Assembly (NCBI GenBank): GCA_965658445.1
Contig: CBFHSF010000002.1
Location: 62,001-126,000, forward strand
Length of the DNA: 64,000 nt
Direction of reading: 5' to 3'
From: CBFHSF01 sp965658445
GTDB lineage: Bacteria > Bacteroidota > Bacteroidia > Flavobacteriales > Schleiferiaceae
Below are positions 32,281-41,015 of the stretch, in pieces (position 1 is the first letter of the stretch; every line of letters starts with the position of its first letter). The position numbers were made by a program, and so were the translations under genes. The notes beneath the pieces are model-generated. The model worked only from the letters and a program-made list of their open reading frames with translations. It did not search any database and had not been told where the DNA came from.

Positions 32281-32352
32281 TAGCCCGTAGGGGAATCGAA
32301 CCCCTCTTTCCAGGATGAAAACCTGGCGTCCTAACCGATAGACGAACGGGCC
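32281..32352 (-). tRNA. tRNA-Glu (anticodon TTC)
   Basis: A 72-nt cloverleaf on the minus strand: acceptor GGCCCGT/ACGGGCT, anticodon stem CCAGG-TTTTCAT-CCTGG with anticodon TTC, and T-arm GGGGTTCGATTCCCC. The discriminator is A and the CCA end is not encoded. The promoter about 40 bp upstream is near-perfect and rpsT follows. Confidence 0.97.
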
Positions 32353-32391
32353 AAAATGTTTTATGAGCGTGCTTTCTTGCGATTGCGGGTG

Positions 32392-32422
32392 CAAATGTAA
32401 ATCAAAATTTAAAACCCACAAA
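32392..32422 (-). promoter_or_regulatory. Promoter of tRNA-Glu and rpsT
   Basis: Minus strand: -33 TTTG (32422-32419), a 19-nt spacer, -7 TACATTTG (32399-32392). This is an exact match to the Bacteroidetes consensus with ideal spacing. Predicted start is near 32386, about 34 nt before the tRNA. Confidence 0.83.
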
Positions 32423-32450
32423 CTGATTGAATAAAAAATCAGCTTTTTTT

Positions 32451-33134
32451 CTACTTTTTTTTGTCCGAGTCTAAACTCATCCTGAAGCCCAGCTTCTTAG
32501 CGGTAGAAATTTTTAAGTCGCTAGAGATGGAACGAATATCCGAAACCGATACAATGCTCGATTTCGCCATGTCTGGAGCCGTCAAATCAAATTGAATGGC
32601 TTGTATAATGGCTTGCTCTATCACCTTCCTCAAAGCCTCATTATTGAGCTCCTGCTTTTCCAAATCGTTAAAGGCAAAGCCAAGCTGACGTCTTCCTTCC
32701 ACAAAGAAATGTCTCTCCTTGTTCACAAAGAATCTTCCCATCAATAAACCATAGTCATTTATGCGGTTGTACTTCAAAGAGTCCGTGAGAAAGTTGTAGA
32801 TGTTGATCATCCCAAAGTAGGCGTTGTACTTGTCTTTCTTCACGTAGATGCTCTTAAATACGCTATGAGACTTCTCAAAGGTAAATGCATTGGTGTGCAT
32901 GTGAAACACCAGGGTATCCCCAGAGAACTTGATCTCAGCCTCAAAGGGTCCTCGGTCGTAATATTCTACCAAGACGTTTTTGTCAACTTGTACAATGCTA
33001 TTATTGAGCTCTGCGGCAATGACCTTTAGAATGGATTTGAGCTCATCAAAAGCCTTCTTAGTCTCTCTAAAGACCAATTGCTTGGTAGAAGACTTACTCG
33101 CCAGTAGATCTAATATTTCACGGTTGTTTTCCAT
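32451..33134 (-). CDS. Conserved-looking hypothetical protein downstream of proS
   Basis: A 227-aa protein of no recognised family, with no signal or TM. It is mixed alpha/beta, with phrases KVIAAELNNSIVQVDKNVLV, FEAEIKFSGDTLVFHMHTNA and FFVNKERHFFVEGRRQLGFA. The tail is Lys-rich (SLDSDKKK). The frame is open upstream into proS, but the ATG complementary to 33132-33134 is chosen because it avoids that overlap and leaves a 29-bp gap. It probably shares the proS transcript. Confidence 0.72.
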   Translation of the reverse strand: MENNREILDLLASKSSTKQLVFRETKKAFDELKSILKVIAAELNNSIVQVDKNVLVEYYDRGPFEAEIKFSGDTLVFHMHTNAFTFEKSHSVFKSIYVKKDKYNAYFGMINIYNFLTDSLKYNRINDYGLLMGRFFVNKERHFFVEGRRQLGFAFNDLEKQELNNEALRKVIEQAIIQAIQFDLTAPDMAKSSIVSVSDIRSISSDLKISTAKKLGFRMSLDSDKKK

Positions 33135-33163
33135 GGGAAAGATTCGTTGAGTTTGTTTTGGAC

Positions 33164-34633
33164 CTAGTACGCTCTGGCAAATACTACTCTCTGAGTAGAC
33201 GGCTTCCCGGTAAGAATACACTTTCCTTCCTCTTGGGCATTGTCAAGAGGTATACAACGAATGGTGGCCTTGGATTTGTCCTTGATTGCCTCTTCCGTTT
33301 CGGGGGTTCCATCCCAGTGAGCGTATACAAAACCACCTTTGGTATCCAAGATTTCAACAAACTCATCCCAAGAATCTGCCTTGTGAGTAGATTCATTTCT
33401 GAAGTCGTTGGCCTTGGTGTACAAGTTCTCTTGAATTTGCTCCAATAGGTGAACGATCTTATTGGCGACGTCGCTCTGTTGAAGAATCTCTTTTTCGAGA
33501 GTATCTCTTCTGGCTACCTCAACCGTTCCCTTTTCTAAATCTTTGGGTCCGATGGCAATTCTCACAGGTACTCCTTTGAGTTCGTACTCGTTAAACTTCC
33601 ATCCTGGCTTGTGCGTGTCTCTATCGTCATACTTCACAGAAACGCCTAGCTTTTCCAATTCCGCCTTGATTTCATGGGCTTTCGCCGAAACCTCAGCCAA
33701 CTGATCTTCCCCTCTGTAGATGGGAACAATAACCACTTGGAAAGGCGCCAAGTTTGGAGGCAAGACCAAACCGTTGTCGTCAGAGTGAGTCATAATAAGT
33801 GCGCCCATCAAACGAGTAGAAACTCCCCATGAAGTCGCCCAAACGTGTTCTTGCTTACCTTCTTTGGTGGTGTATTTTACATCAAATGCCTTGGCAAAGT
33901 TCTGACCCAAGAAGTGAGATGTTCCCGCCTGAAGAGCTTTCCCATCTTGCATCATAGCTTCGATACAATACGTCTCAAGAGCTCCAGCAAAGCGCTCATT
34001 GGGAGATTTAATCCCTCTGAGCACGGGAATGGCCATAAAGTTTTCTGCGAAGTCTCCGTATACGTGAAGCATAGTTTCCGCCTCAGCGATGGCTTCCGTC
34101 TTGGTAGCATGTGCCGTATGGCCTTCTTGCCACAAAAACTCTGCTGTTCTCAAAAACAATCGAGTTCTCATCTCCCAACGAACCACATTGGCCCATTGGT
34201 TTACCAAGATGGGTAGATCGCGGTACGATTGAATCCAATCTTTATACGTATCCCAAATAATGGTTTCTGAAGTGGGTCTTACGATGAGTTCCTCTTCTAG
34301 TTTGGCATCGGGATCCACCACAACGCCAGAACCGTCCTCAGCATTCTTGAGGCGATAGTGAGTTACTACAGCACATTCCTTGGCAAAGCCATCTACGTGA
34401 TCGGCTTCCTTACTGAAATATGACTTCGGAATAAAGAGCGGAAAATAGGCATTGACATGACCGGTTTCCTTGAACTTCTTATCGAGCTCAGCTTGAATTT
34501 TTTCCCAAATGGCAAATCCGTAGGGCTTGATGACCATAGAGCCACGCACCCCGGAGTTTTGAGCGAGGTCCGCTTTGACCACCAACTCGTTATACCATTT
34601 TGAATAATCTTCAGATCTCTTCGTTATCCCCAT
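33164..34633 (-). CDS. proS: Prolyl-tRNA synthetase (archaeal/eukaryal type)
   Basis: A 489-aa class II synthetase charging tRNA-Pro. Seen: SEDYSKWYNELVVKADLAQN, motif 1 around GFAIWEKIQAELDKKFKETG, VRPTSETIIWDTYKDWIQ, motif 2 VVRWEMRTRLFLRTAEFLWQ, LQAGTSHFLGQNFAKAF, motif 3 VWATSWGVSTRLMGALIM, and an anticodon-binding domain with the extra C-terminal zinc-like region ending VVFARAY. There is no insertion editing domain, matching the ProS form common in Bacteroidetes. A TAGCTTTG -7 element lies 41 bp upstream. Confidence 0.97.
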   Translation of the reverse strand: MGITKRSEDYSKWYNELVVKADLAQNSGVRGSMVIKPYGFAIWEKIQAELDKKFKETGHVNAYFPLFIPKSYFSKEADHVDGFAKECAVVTHYRLKNAEDGSGVVVDPDAKLEEELIVRPTSETIIWDTYKDWIQSYRDLPILVNQWANVVRWEMRTRLFLRTAEFLWQEGHTAHATKTEAIAEAETMLHVYGDFAENFMAIPVLRGIKSPNERFAGALETYCIEAMMQDGKALQAGTSHFLGQNFAKAFDVKYTTKEGKQEHVWATSWGVSTRLMGALIMTHSDDNGLVLPPNLAPFQVVIVPIYRGEDQLAEVSAKAHEIKAELEKLGVSVKYDDRDTHKPGWKFNEYELKGVPVRIAIGPKDLEKGTVEVARRDTLEKEILQQSDVANKIVHLLEQIQENLYTKANDFRNESTHKADSWDEFVEILDTKGGFVYAHWDGTPETEEAIKDKSKATIRCIPLDNAQEEGKCILTGKPSTQRVVFARAY

Positions 34634-34673
34634 TGCAAACTAATTTGGTATAGAAATTGTTATATTTAGAGCA

Positions 34674-34681
34674 CAAAGCTA
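34674..34681 (-). promoter_or_regulatory. Candidate -7 element of proS
   Basis: TAGCTTTG on the minus strand matches TAnnTTTG, 41 bp before the proS ATG. No clean -33 TTTG is seen upstream. Confidence 0.4.
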
Positions 34682-34705
34682 AGAAATATAAAGAGGTAAG
34701 AAGAC

Positions 34706-35743
34706 ATGAGACAGAGTAAATTAAAAGCAGCGGCACTACTGGGAATTCCACTAATTTTTATGGCCTGTTCTTCGGGCAATGAAATGGTAAACAATTACTA
34801 CGAAGACGGCATTTACTTTGACGAATCTTTCAATGGCTCCTTGACAGCCTCCTCCTCTTCTGACGAATACAATACACCGGGTTACGATCCTCTTAACCAA
34901 GGTTCACAAGAATTTGATTATTACGACCCTCAAGACAATCAAACCTCGGCCCCTATTTCTACTTCTAGCGCTGTCCCCTCTAACGGTCCTTTGATTTCTT
35001 CACCTCAATCTAACTGGAGCTTTGGCGTAGGTGTTGGTACAGGAATGGGCATGGGATACTCCTCCTTTGACATGATGTACTCTTCTGGGTATGGAATGAA
35101 TTATGGAATGAGCATGGGTTACGGTATGGGTTACGGCATGGGATACCCCATGTATCCTGGTTGGGGATACCCCGGTTACGGATATGGCTATCCAGGGTAT
35201 GGTCCCGGATGGGGGCCCGGTTTTGGCCCAGGCTTTGGACCTGGATTCGGATACCCGCCTTACCCTGGATACGGCTGGGGATACCCCGGATATTGTCCTC
35301 CCGGGTTTGACAATGGGAATAATGTAAGAGTTAATAGAACGCGTGTAAACGGAGCCGCTCCAGGAAGATCCAACAACGTATCAGGAGGTACGGGATACGC
35401 CGCAAGAACTCGTGGTTCTTCGGGCAAAACGGGAACCACTAGAAATCGCGCTACTTACACCCCATATAACCGAAGAAGTGCCAACACCACAGAAAGAGTG
35501 ATAAGAACTTCTCAGGGCAATTACAAGAACACAGAAACTCGATCTACGTATTCTCCCCAGAGATCTACAAGACAACGTTCCAATTATTACGGAATGCCTG
35601 CGCAAAGACAGTCGGCACCCACGAGAACAAGACAGAGCAAACCTTCCTCTGGTTACAGTGCACCTACGAGAAGCCGTGGCGGAAGCAGCGGAAGGTCTTC
35701 GGGAGGAACGAGAAGCACCACCCCAACGCGAGGTCGTAGGTAA
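34706..35743 (+). CDS. Gly/Tyr/Pro-rich lipoprotein with Arg/Ser-rich tail
   Basis: A 345-aa predicted lipoprotein: signal peptide and lipobox IPLIFMAC then SSGNE. Three regions follow: an acidic/Ser N-part (about 25-110), a low-complexity Gly-Tyr-Met-Pro segment (about 113-195) with units such as GYGMGYGMGYPMYPGWGYPG and PGFGPGFGPGFGYPPYPGYG, and a basic tail (about 208-345) rich in R, S, T and G (TRSRGGSSGRSSGGTRSTT). No enzyme domain is visible. Comparable Flavobacteriia proteins have been given vitellogenin-like names because of composition only. It is divergent from proS and followed after 21 bp by the OmpP1/FadL gene, suggesting a joint outer-membrane role. Confidence 0.85.
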   Translation: MRQSKLKAAALLGIPLIFMACSSGNEMVNNYYEDGIYFDESFNGSLTASSSSDEYNTPGYDPLNQGSQEFDYYDPQDNQTSAPISTSSAVPSNGPLISSPQSNWSFGVGVGTGMGMGYSSFDMMYSSGYGMNYGMSMGYGMGYGMGYPMYPGWGYPGYGYGYPGYGPGWGPGFGPGFGPGFGYPPYPGYGWGYPGYCPPGFDNGNNVRVNRTRVNGAAPGRSNNVSGGTGYAARTRGSSGKTGTTRNRATYTPYNRRSANTTERVIRTSQGNYKNTETRSTYSPQRSTRQRSNYYGMPAQRQSAPTRTRQSKPSSGYSAPTRSRGGSSGRSSGGTRSTTPTRGRR

Positions 35744-35764
35744 AGGTCCCAGAAAAAAACACCA

Positions 35765-37183
35765 ATGAAAAAATCCATTACAGGAGCCATACTTGGGGTT
35801 GTTTTCAGCTTTGCTGCACAATCCCAAGGAGTCCAAGACATGTTTAGATTTTCCCAACCTGGATACCTAGGCCAAGGTCGCTACGTAAGTTTGGCAGGTG
35901 CCATGGGGGCCATGGGAAATGACATGACCGCTATTTCTCACAACCCGGCAGCAGCGAGCATTTTTAGGTCTGATGAATTTGGCGTTTCGGTTTCTTTCTA
36001 CAACGCACAGGGAACTGCTGATTACTTTGACCAAAGCAATATCCAAGATGCCAATAGATTTCTCTTAAACAACCTAGGTTATCTCAAGAAGATCAATCAA
36101 GACGATCCCTATTCCTCTACGTTTAGCATCACCTACAATCAGCATATCAACTACCAAGAGAGACAAGTCGTAACCGTAGACAATCCCATGAGTTCCAACA
36201 TAGACGCTTGGATTGCTAACGCAGGAAACACTCCCCCTTGGCAACTTTACAATCAAGGTCTTTACGAAGAGGGTGCGGCCTATTTCTCCTATCTCATAGA
36301 TTATGACAGTATAGGCGGTGGATACACCTCGGTAGCATTGGGGCTTCCCCGCCAAACGATAGAAATTGAAAGAACCGGTAACAAGGGAGAAATCAACATT
36401 GCTTATGCTGATGTCTACAACCAAAAACTGCATTGGGGCGTTTCTTTCCAAGTTCCTACCCTACGATTTAGAGACTATGTAGTACTTACCGAGTCGGGGT
36501 TTAGCGGAGATTTCATTACGGGCTTTACCAAAGAAAACTACTTTGCCACAGACGGTGCGGGAATTGGTGCAACCCTTGGTTTTATTTACAAAGCCAACCA
36601 CACGGTACGACTTGGTGCGTCCATAAAGACTCCAGAAGTTTTGTTTTTACGCGGCGCTTGGGAAACCACCATTACCTCACAATTTGCCAATAGCCCCATT
36701 CCTGAGGCCACGGCTGTGGGCAATGACGATTACAATTACACAGTATATACAGCTCCAGTATTCTCGCTGTACTCCGGATTTGTCTTTAAGAAATACGGTT
36801 TTATTGATGTAGACTTTAGCTACATCCCCTACACTTGGTCTTCCTACTCCAATTTAGGAGGAGCGGTTAATGACGAAATCAACACCCTGATGGATGATGC
36901 CATCAACCTCAAGTTGGGTGGAGAAGTCAGAGCGGATAAATTCTACTTTAGAGGGGGTTACAACTTTCTTTCCTCGCCGTATACCTTTGAAGGAAACACA
37001 GGCCAGAGAAATATCATTGGTTTGGGAATAGGCTACAGAAAACCTGGATACTCCATTGATTTGGGATACCAAAATGTGCAACAGACCGATAGATACTTCC
37101 CCTATTCTGGAGACTTTACCGATCCCGTAAACACGGAATTGGTCCAAAACAATGTGATGGTCAGCTTTAATTTGAGATTCTGA
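35765..37183 (+). CDS. OmpP1/FadL-family outer-membrane channel
   Basis: A 472-aa beta-barrel: signal peptide (MKKSITGAILGVVFSFAAQ), then the FadL-like N-terminal signature FRFSQPGYLGQGRYVSLAGA MGAMGNDMTAISHNPAAASI (split here in two), where NPA is the family hallmark. Many amphipathic strands follow and the protein ends VMVSFNLRF with a terminal Phe for BAM recognition. FadL-type channels pass long-chain fatty acids or other hydrophobic compounds. It lies 21 bp after the Gly/Tyr-rich lipoprotein gene and converges on a ketoacyl-ACP synthase III gene. Confidence 0.93.
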   Translation: MKKSITGAILGVVFSFAAQSQGVQDMFRFSQPGYLGQGRYVSLAGAMGAMGNDMTAISHNPAAASIFRSDEFGVSVSFYNAQGTADYFDQSNIQDANRFLLNNLGYLKKINQDDPYSSTFSITYNQHINYQERQVVTVDNPMSSNIDAWIANAGNTPPWQLYNQGLYEEGAAYFSYLIDYDSIGGGYTSVALGLPRQTIEIERTGNKGEINIAYADVYNQKLHWGVSFQVPTLRFRDYVVLTESGFSGDFITGFTKENYFATDGAGIGATLGFIYKANHTVRLGASIKTPEVLFLRGAWETTITSQFANSPIPEATAVGNDDYNYTVYTAPVFSLYSGFVFKKYGFIDVDFSYIPYTWSSYSNLGGAVNDEINTLMDDAINLKLGGEVRADKFYFRGGYNFLSSPYTFEGNTGQRNIIGLGIGYRKPGYSIDLGYQNVQQTDRYFPYSGDFTDPVNTELVQNNVMVSFNLRF

Positions 37184-37196
37184 TCTACTCCTTAAT

Positions 37197-38273
37197 CTAC
37201 TCCTTGTACTTGTAGACCATGGCGTTGATGTTCATCCCTGCCCCTACACTGGCAAATACTATGGTATCACCATCGTGAAGTCGGTGGCCTTCAAATCGCG
37301 TTTTTCTCACGAGATCAAAAAGCGTAGGAATGGTAGCCACTGAGCTATTTCCAAAATTGCGAATGCTCATAGGCATGATTTCATCCACATCACCCTTCAT
37401 TCCAAACAATCTGAACAAACGACTAACCACAGCGTGATCCAATTTGGAATTTGCCTGGTGGAGAAAAATCTTTTTCACCTCGCTCAAGTGAACTCCCGCC
37501 TCGTCCAAAGTAGCCTTGATGGCAGCAGGAACATTCTTAAGTGCGTATTCATAGATCTTGCGACCCTTCATTTTAATGTAGCGCTCGTTGGGGTCTGAAC
37601 CGGGCTTATAAGAAGGCCCTTCGTATAGGAAGAAGGCCTCTTCCTGAGTGTGAGAATTTACCTTGGAGTGAACAATTCCGTAACCGTCATCTGCATCGGA
37701 TTTTGAGAGAACAGCTGCTCCCGAACCGTCTGCAAAAATCATGGAATCCCTATCCGAGGGATCCAATACTCTGCTCAAGGTTTCACATCCTACAACCAAA
37801 GCGTGCTTGGCTTTTCCAGAAGCGATGTACATTTCTCCGAGTATCATCCCTTGCACCCACCCGGGACATCCAAAGAGAATGTCGAAGGCCACACAATTGG
37901 GATTGGCAATATTGAGTCCGTGTTTGATTCGCGAAGCGATGCTTGGCAAAACATCCGTTCTACCCGTTTGCTTTTCTACATCTCCAAAGTTGTGAGCAGC
38001 GATAACCACACCGATTTCTTCAGGGTCGATGCCACTTTCTGCTATGGCTTTTTGCGCCGCTTCAATTCCGAGGTCGGAGTTGTTTTGCTCATCGCGAGCG
38101 TATCGTCTATTTTCTATACCTGTAATGGCTACAAACTTTTCAATCAACTCACTTGCAGCCTTTTCAAAAGGCTCTCCATTTTCATCGAGAAAGAGATTCT
38201 CAACAAACTCCTCATTGGTTACTATTTTTTCCGGAAGAACGTGTCCCGTTCCCGTGATAATTACAGATGACAT
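37197..38273 (-). CDS. Beta-ketoacyl-ACP synthase III family protein (paralogue 2)
   Basis: A 358-aa condensing enzyme. Catalytic residues: Cys136 in DILFGCPGW, His in LHQANSKLDH and Asn in RNFGNSSVATIP. Compared with paralogue 1 (11275-12282) it has an N-terminal insertion (VENLFLDENGEPFEKAASEL) and a different active-site neighbourhood, so it probably uses another acyl starter. Bacteroidetes use such KASIII homologues in aryl-polyene/flexirubin and branched-lipid routes as well as in fatty-acid initiation; which applies here is open. The last bases form one copy of a tandem 11-bp duplication with the intergenic DNA. Confidence 0.9.
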   Translation of the reverse strand: MSSVIITGTGHVLPEKIVTNEEFVENLFLDENGEPFEKAASELIEKFVAITGIENRRYARDEQNNSDLGIEAAQKAIAESGIDPEEIGVVIAAHNFGDVEKQTGRTDVLPSIASRIKHGLNIANPNCVAFDILFGCPGWVQGMILGEMYIASGKAKHALVVGCETLSRVLDPSDRDSMIFADGSGAAVLSKSDADDGYGIVHSKVNSHTQEEAFFLYEGPSYKPGSDPNERYIKMKGRKIYEYALKNVPAAIKATLDEAGVHLSEVKKIFLHQANSKLDHAVVSRLFRLFGMKGDVDEIMPMSIRNFGNSSVATIPTLFDLVRKTRFEGHRLHDGDTIVFASVGAGMNINAMVYKYKE

Positions 38274-38440
38274 GGTGGTAAACTTTATTCGCCAAGTGTA
38301 CTGACAATTGTTGACATGGCGGTGTTTTTATTACAATTTCTTTACTCTTTTGTAGGATTAATAAAATTACCGCTAAATAATTTAATAATCCACAAAATCA
38401 TTGAACTGCTTTCTCACCTTTTTGTTTCCTTTTTAAAGAC

Positions 38441-38471
38441 TGTGTCAAAACATTAAATTTAGGTACCTTTG
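38441..38471 (+). promoter_or_regulatory. Candidate promoter of folE
   Basis: TGTG (38441-38444, one mismatch to TTTG), a 19-nt spacer and TACCTTTG (38464-38471), matching the Bacteroidetes -33/-7 pattern. Predicted start is near 38477, giving about 60 nt of leader before the ATG at 38538. Confidence 0.6.
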
Positions 38472-38537
38472 CAGACCTTTTACTCCACATTCTGATGGGG
38501 CAAAAGGAGCTTCAAAAGGATTGCAACTGAAAGTGAT

Positions 38538-39239
38538 ATGAAGGAAAAAAAGAATGGGGCCTTGCCCTCTGTCGAAGAAATCATTGACTCTATTGGAGAT
38601 GGGCATTTTTCGAATACCCCAACAACTCCCATGAGAGAGGATGCTTTTGAACTTTCTAAAGAGGAAAAAATAGAACGCATCCAAGATCACGTAAAGGGGA
38701 TTTTGGAAACATTGGGTATGGACCTCAATGACGACAGCCTGAAGGGCACGCCAAAGCGCGTGGCCAAGATGTACGTCAAAGAAATCTTTGGAGGATTGGA
38801 TCCCCAAGACATGCCCGGTTTAAGCACCTTTGAAAACAGTTACCAATACGGTGAAATGCTCGTAGAGAAAAACATTACGTTGTACTCTACCTGTGAGCAC
38901 CACCTATTGCCTATCGTAGGTAGAGCTCATGTAGCCTACATCAGCAACGGCAAGGTATTGGGACTTTCTAAAATGAATAGAATTGTCGATTACTACGCTC
39001 GCAGACCTCAGGTTCAGGAGCGTTTGACGCGTCAGGTGGTGAAGGCTCTCCAAGAAGCTTTGGGGACGGAAGACGTGGCTTGTGTAATTGATGCAAAACA
39101 CCTCTGTGTGAATTCTCGAGGTATCAGAGATATCGAGAGCAGCACAGTGACCGCAGAATTTGGAGGATCTTTCCAAAATACTGAGGTCAAAAAAGAGTTT
39201 TTAGACTACATCAAGTTAACCACTAATTTCGGAGCCTAA
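38538..39239 (+). CDS. folE: GTP cyclohydrolase I
   Basis: A 233-aa enzyme converting GTP to 7,8-dihydroneopterin triphosphate for folate (and possibly queuosine precursor) synthesis. The zinc/catalytic motifs are intact: STCEHHLLPIVGRAHVAY and DAKHLCVNSRGIRD. It also has DSLKGTPKRVAKMYVKEIF and GLSKMNRIVDYYARRPQVQE. An N-terminal extension of about 45 residues precedes the core. cysS starts 3 bp after its stop, so the two are probably coupled. Confidence 0.97.
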   Translation: MKEKKNGALPSVEEIIDSIGDGHFSNTPTTPMREDAFELSKEEKIERIQDHVKGILETLGMDLNDDSLKGTPKRVAKMYVKEIFGGLDPQDMPGLSTFENSYQYGEMLVEKNITLYSTCEHHLLPIVGRAHVAYISNGKVLGLSKMNRIVDYYARRPQVQERLTRQVVKALQEALGTEDVACVIDAKHLCVNSRGIRDIESSTVTAEFGGSFQNTEVKKEFLDYIKLTTNFGA

Positions 39240-39242
39240 GTC

Positions 39243-40724
39243 ATGGCAAACTACAAGGACCTAGACATTTACTTGCACAATTCCACTTCTGGAAACAAAG
39301 AATTGTTCGAACCCATAAACGCCCCCAATGTAGGGATGTACGTTTGTGGACCCACTGTGTACAGCGACGTGCACCTAGGAAATTGTAGAACCTTTATCTC
39401 TTTTGACGTGCTCTTTAGATACCTCTCACATGTAGGGTTCAAGGTGCGCTATGTCCGCAACATTACGGATGCAGGCCACTTGGAGAACGACGCCGACGAG
39501 GGAGAAGATAAAATTTCGAAAAAGGCTCGTCTTGAGGAGTTGGAACCCATGGAAATCGTTCAGCGATACACTACGGGATTCCACGGAGTAATGAGTCAAT
39601 TCAACGCACTCCCTCCTTCTATCGAGCCCACGGCCACGGGCCACATCATTGAGCAGATCGAGATGGTAGAGAAAATCCTTGAACAAGGGTTTGCTTATGA
39701 ATCGGAAGGGTCTGTATACTTTGACGTAGAAAAATACAATGCACAAGACGGCGACTACGGAATGCTGTCCAAGCGCAAAATTGACGAGCTGCAAAGCGGT
39801 TCTAGAGAACTGGACGGTCAATCCGAAAAGAGAAGCCCTCTAGACTTTGCACTATGGAAAAAAGCCTCACCTACTCACATTATGAGATGGCCCTCACCGT
39901 GGAGCGTTGGCTTCCCAGGATGGCATCTTGAATGTTCTGTAATGAGCACCAAGTACTTGGGCGAGCAGTTTGACATTCACGGAGGTGGAATGGATTTGAA
40001 ATTCCCACACCACGAAGCAGAAATCGCTCAGAACAAAGCTTGCCACGGACATCACGCGGTTAAATATTGGTTGCACGCCAACATGCTGACTCTCAACGGA
40101 AAGAGAATGAGCAAATCTACAGGAAACACCCTTCTCCCCGAAGAATTGTTCTCTGGAGACAGCCCTCACCTCACCAAGGGGTTTGATCCTTCTGTGGTTA
40201 GATTCTTTATGCTTCAAGCGCATTATCGCAGTGTTCTTGACTTTTCTAATGATGCCTTGTTGGCCTCTGAAAAGGGATACCACAAATTGATGGATGCCTA
40301 CAAAGCATTGGAGGGACTTTCGGCGAGCAAGACCTCTTCTTGGAATTTGGCCGAGTGGACTGATAAGGTTTACAAAGCCATGAGTGACGACCTCAACACA
40401 CCCATTGCCATTGCACATTTCTTTGATGCGGTTAAGGCTATTCACGCGGTAAAAGGGGGAATCGAGACATTGACAGCAGAAGACATTGCAGGCCTTAAAA
40501 AATTGTTTGATCACTTCTTGTTTGATGTATTTGGTTTGCGTTCCTCAGAATCTCAAGGCAATGCCGATGGATTGGATACTGCCATGCAGGTGATCATTGA
40601 GTTGAGAAATGCTGCCAGAGCGGATAAGGATTGGGCGCTTAGCGACAAGATCAGAGAATCTTTGCAAGCACATGGCATCCAACTCAAAGACGGAAAGGAC
40701 GGCACCACCTACACCATTCAGTAG
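39243..40724 (+). CDS. cysS: Cysteinyl-tRNA synthetase
   Basis: A 493-aa class I synthetase. The HIGH-like motif occurs in YVCGPTVYSDVHLGNCRTF, the zinc/Cys site in VGFPGWHLECSVMS, HGGGMDLKFPHHEAEIAQNK is conserved, and the KMSKS motif is in LNGKRMSKSTGNT. Length is within the normal range. It begins 3 bp after folE and is followed 17 bp later by yidD, so folE-cysS-yidD look like one transcript. Confidence 0.98.
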   Translation: MANYKDLDIYLHNSTSGNKELFEPINAPNVGMYVCGPTVYSDVHLGNCRTFISFDVLFRYLSHVGFKVRYVRNITDAGHLENDADEGEDKISKKARLEELEPMEIVQRYTTGFHGVMSQFNALPPSIEPTATGHIIEQIEMVEKILEQGFAYESEGSVYFDVEKYNAQDGDYGMLSKRKIDELQSGSRELDGQSEKRSPLDFALWKKASPTHIMRWPSPWSVGFPGWHLECSVMSTKYLGEQFDIHGGGMDLKFPHHEAEIAQNKACHGHHAVKYWLHANMLTLNGKRMSKSTGNTLLPEELFSGDSPHLTKGFDPSVVRFFMLQAHYRSVLDFSNDALLASEKGYHKLMDAYKALEGLSASKTSSWNLAEWTDKVYKAMSDDLNTPIAIAHFFDAVKAIHAVKGGIETLTAEDIAGLKKLFDHFLFDVFGLRSSESQGNADGLDTAMQVIIELRNAARADKDWALSDKIRESLQAHGIQLKDGKDGTTYTIQ

Positions 40725-40741
40725 GAATTCATATTCGGATT

Positions 40742-41011
40742 ATGAAACAACTCTGGAAATACATTCAATGGATCTTGGGATTGCCCTTGCTGCTATTGGT
40801 GTATATCTATAGATATGTGATTTCTCCTTTGACTCCTCCATCGTGTAGACACACCCCCACGTGCTCCAACTACATGATAGAGGCAGTTCAAGTTTGGGGC
40901 CCTTTTAAGGGAACTTGGCTTGGGCTAAAGCGATTGAGCAAATGTCATCCTTGGGGGACTTGGGGTTATGATCCCGTACCTCAAAGACCTAAGTCAAAGG
41001 AAAAGTCTTAA
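40742..41011 (+). CDS. yidD: Membrane protein insertion efficiency factor
   Basis: An 89-aa small protein with the YidD core: an N-terminal hydrophobic stretch (WILGLPLLLLVYIYRYVISP) followed by PPSCRHTPTCSNYMIEAV and LSKCHPWGTWGYDPVP with the conserved Cys residues. It assists YidC-dependent insertion; yidC itself lies 20 kb away here. It ends 4 bp before the convergent rlmH gene. Confidence 0.95.
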   Translation: MKQLWKYIQWILGLPLLLLVYIYRYVISPLTPPSCRHTPTCSNYMIEAVQVWGPFKGTWLGLKRLSKCHPWGTWGYDPVPQRPKSKEKS

Positions 41012-41015
41012 AAAC

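Noticed and set aside
35381..35857. Minus-strand ORF opposite the Gly/Tyr-rich lipoprotein
   Set aside because: Low-complexity antisense of a repetitive gene; its Ser/Arg-rich product is a composition artefact.
38274..38537. Riboswitch upstream of folE
   Set aside because: No conserved aptamer core was recognised; only a promoter could be supported.
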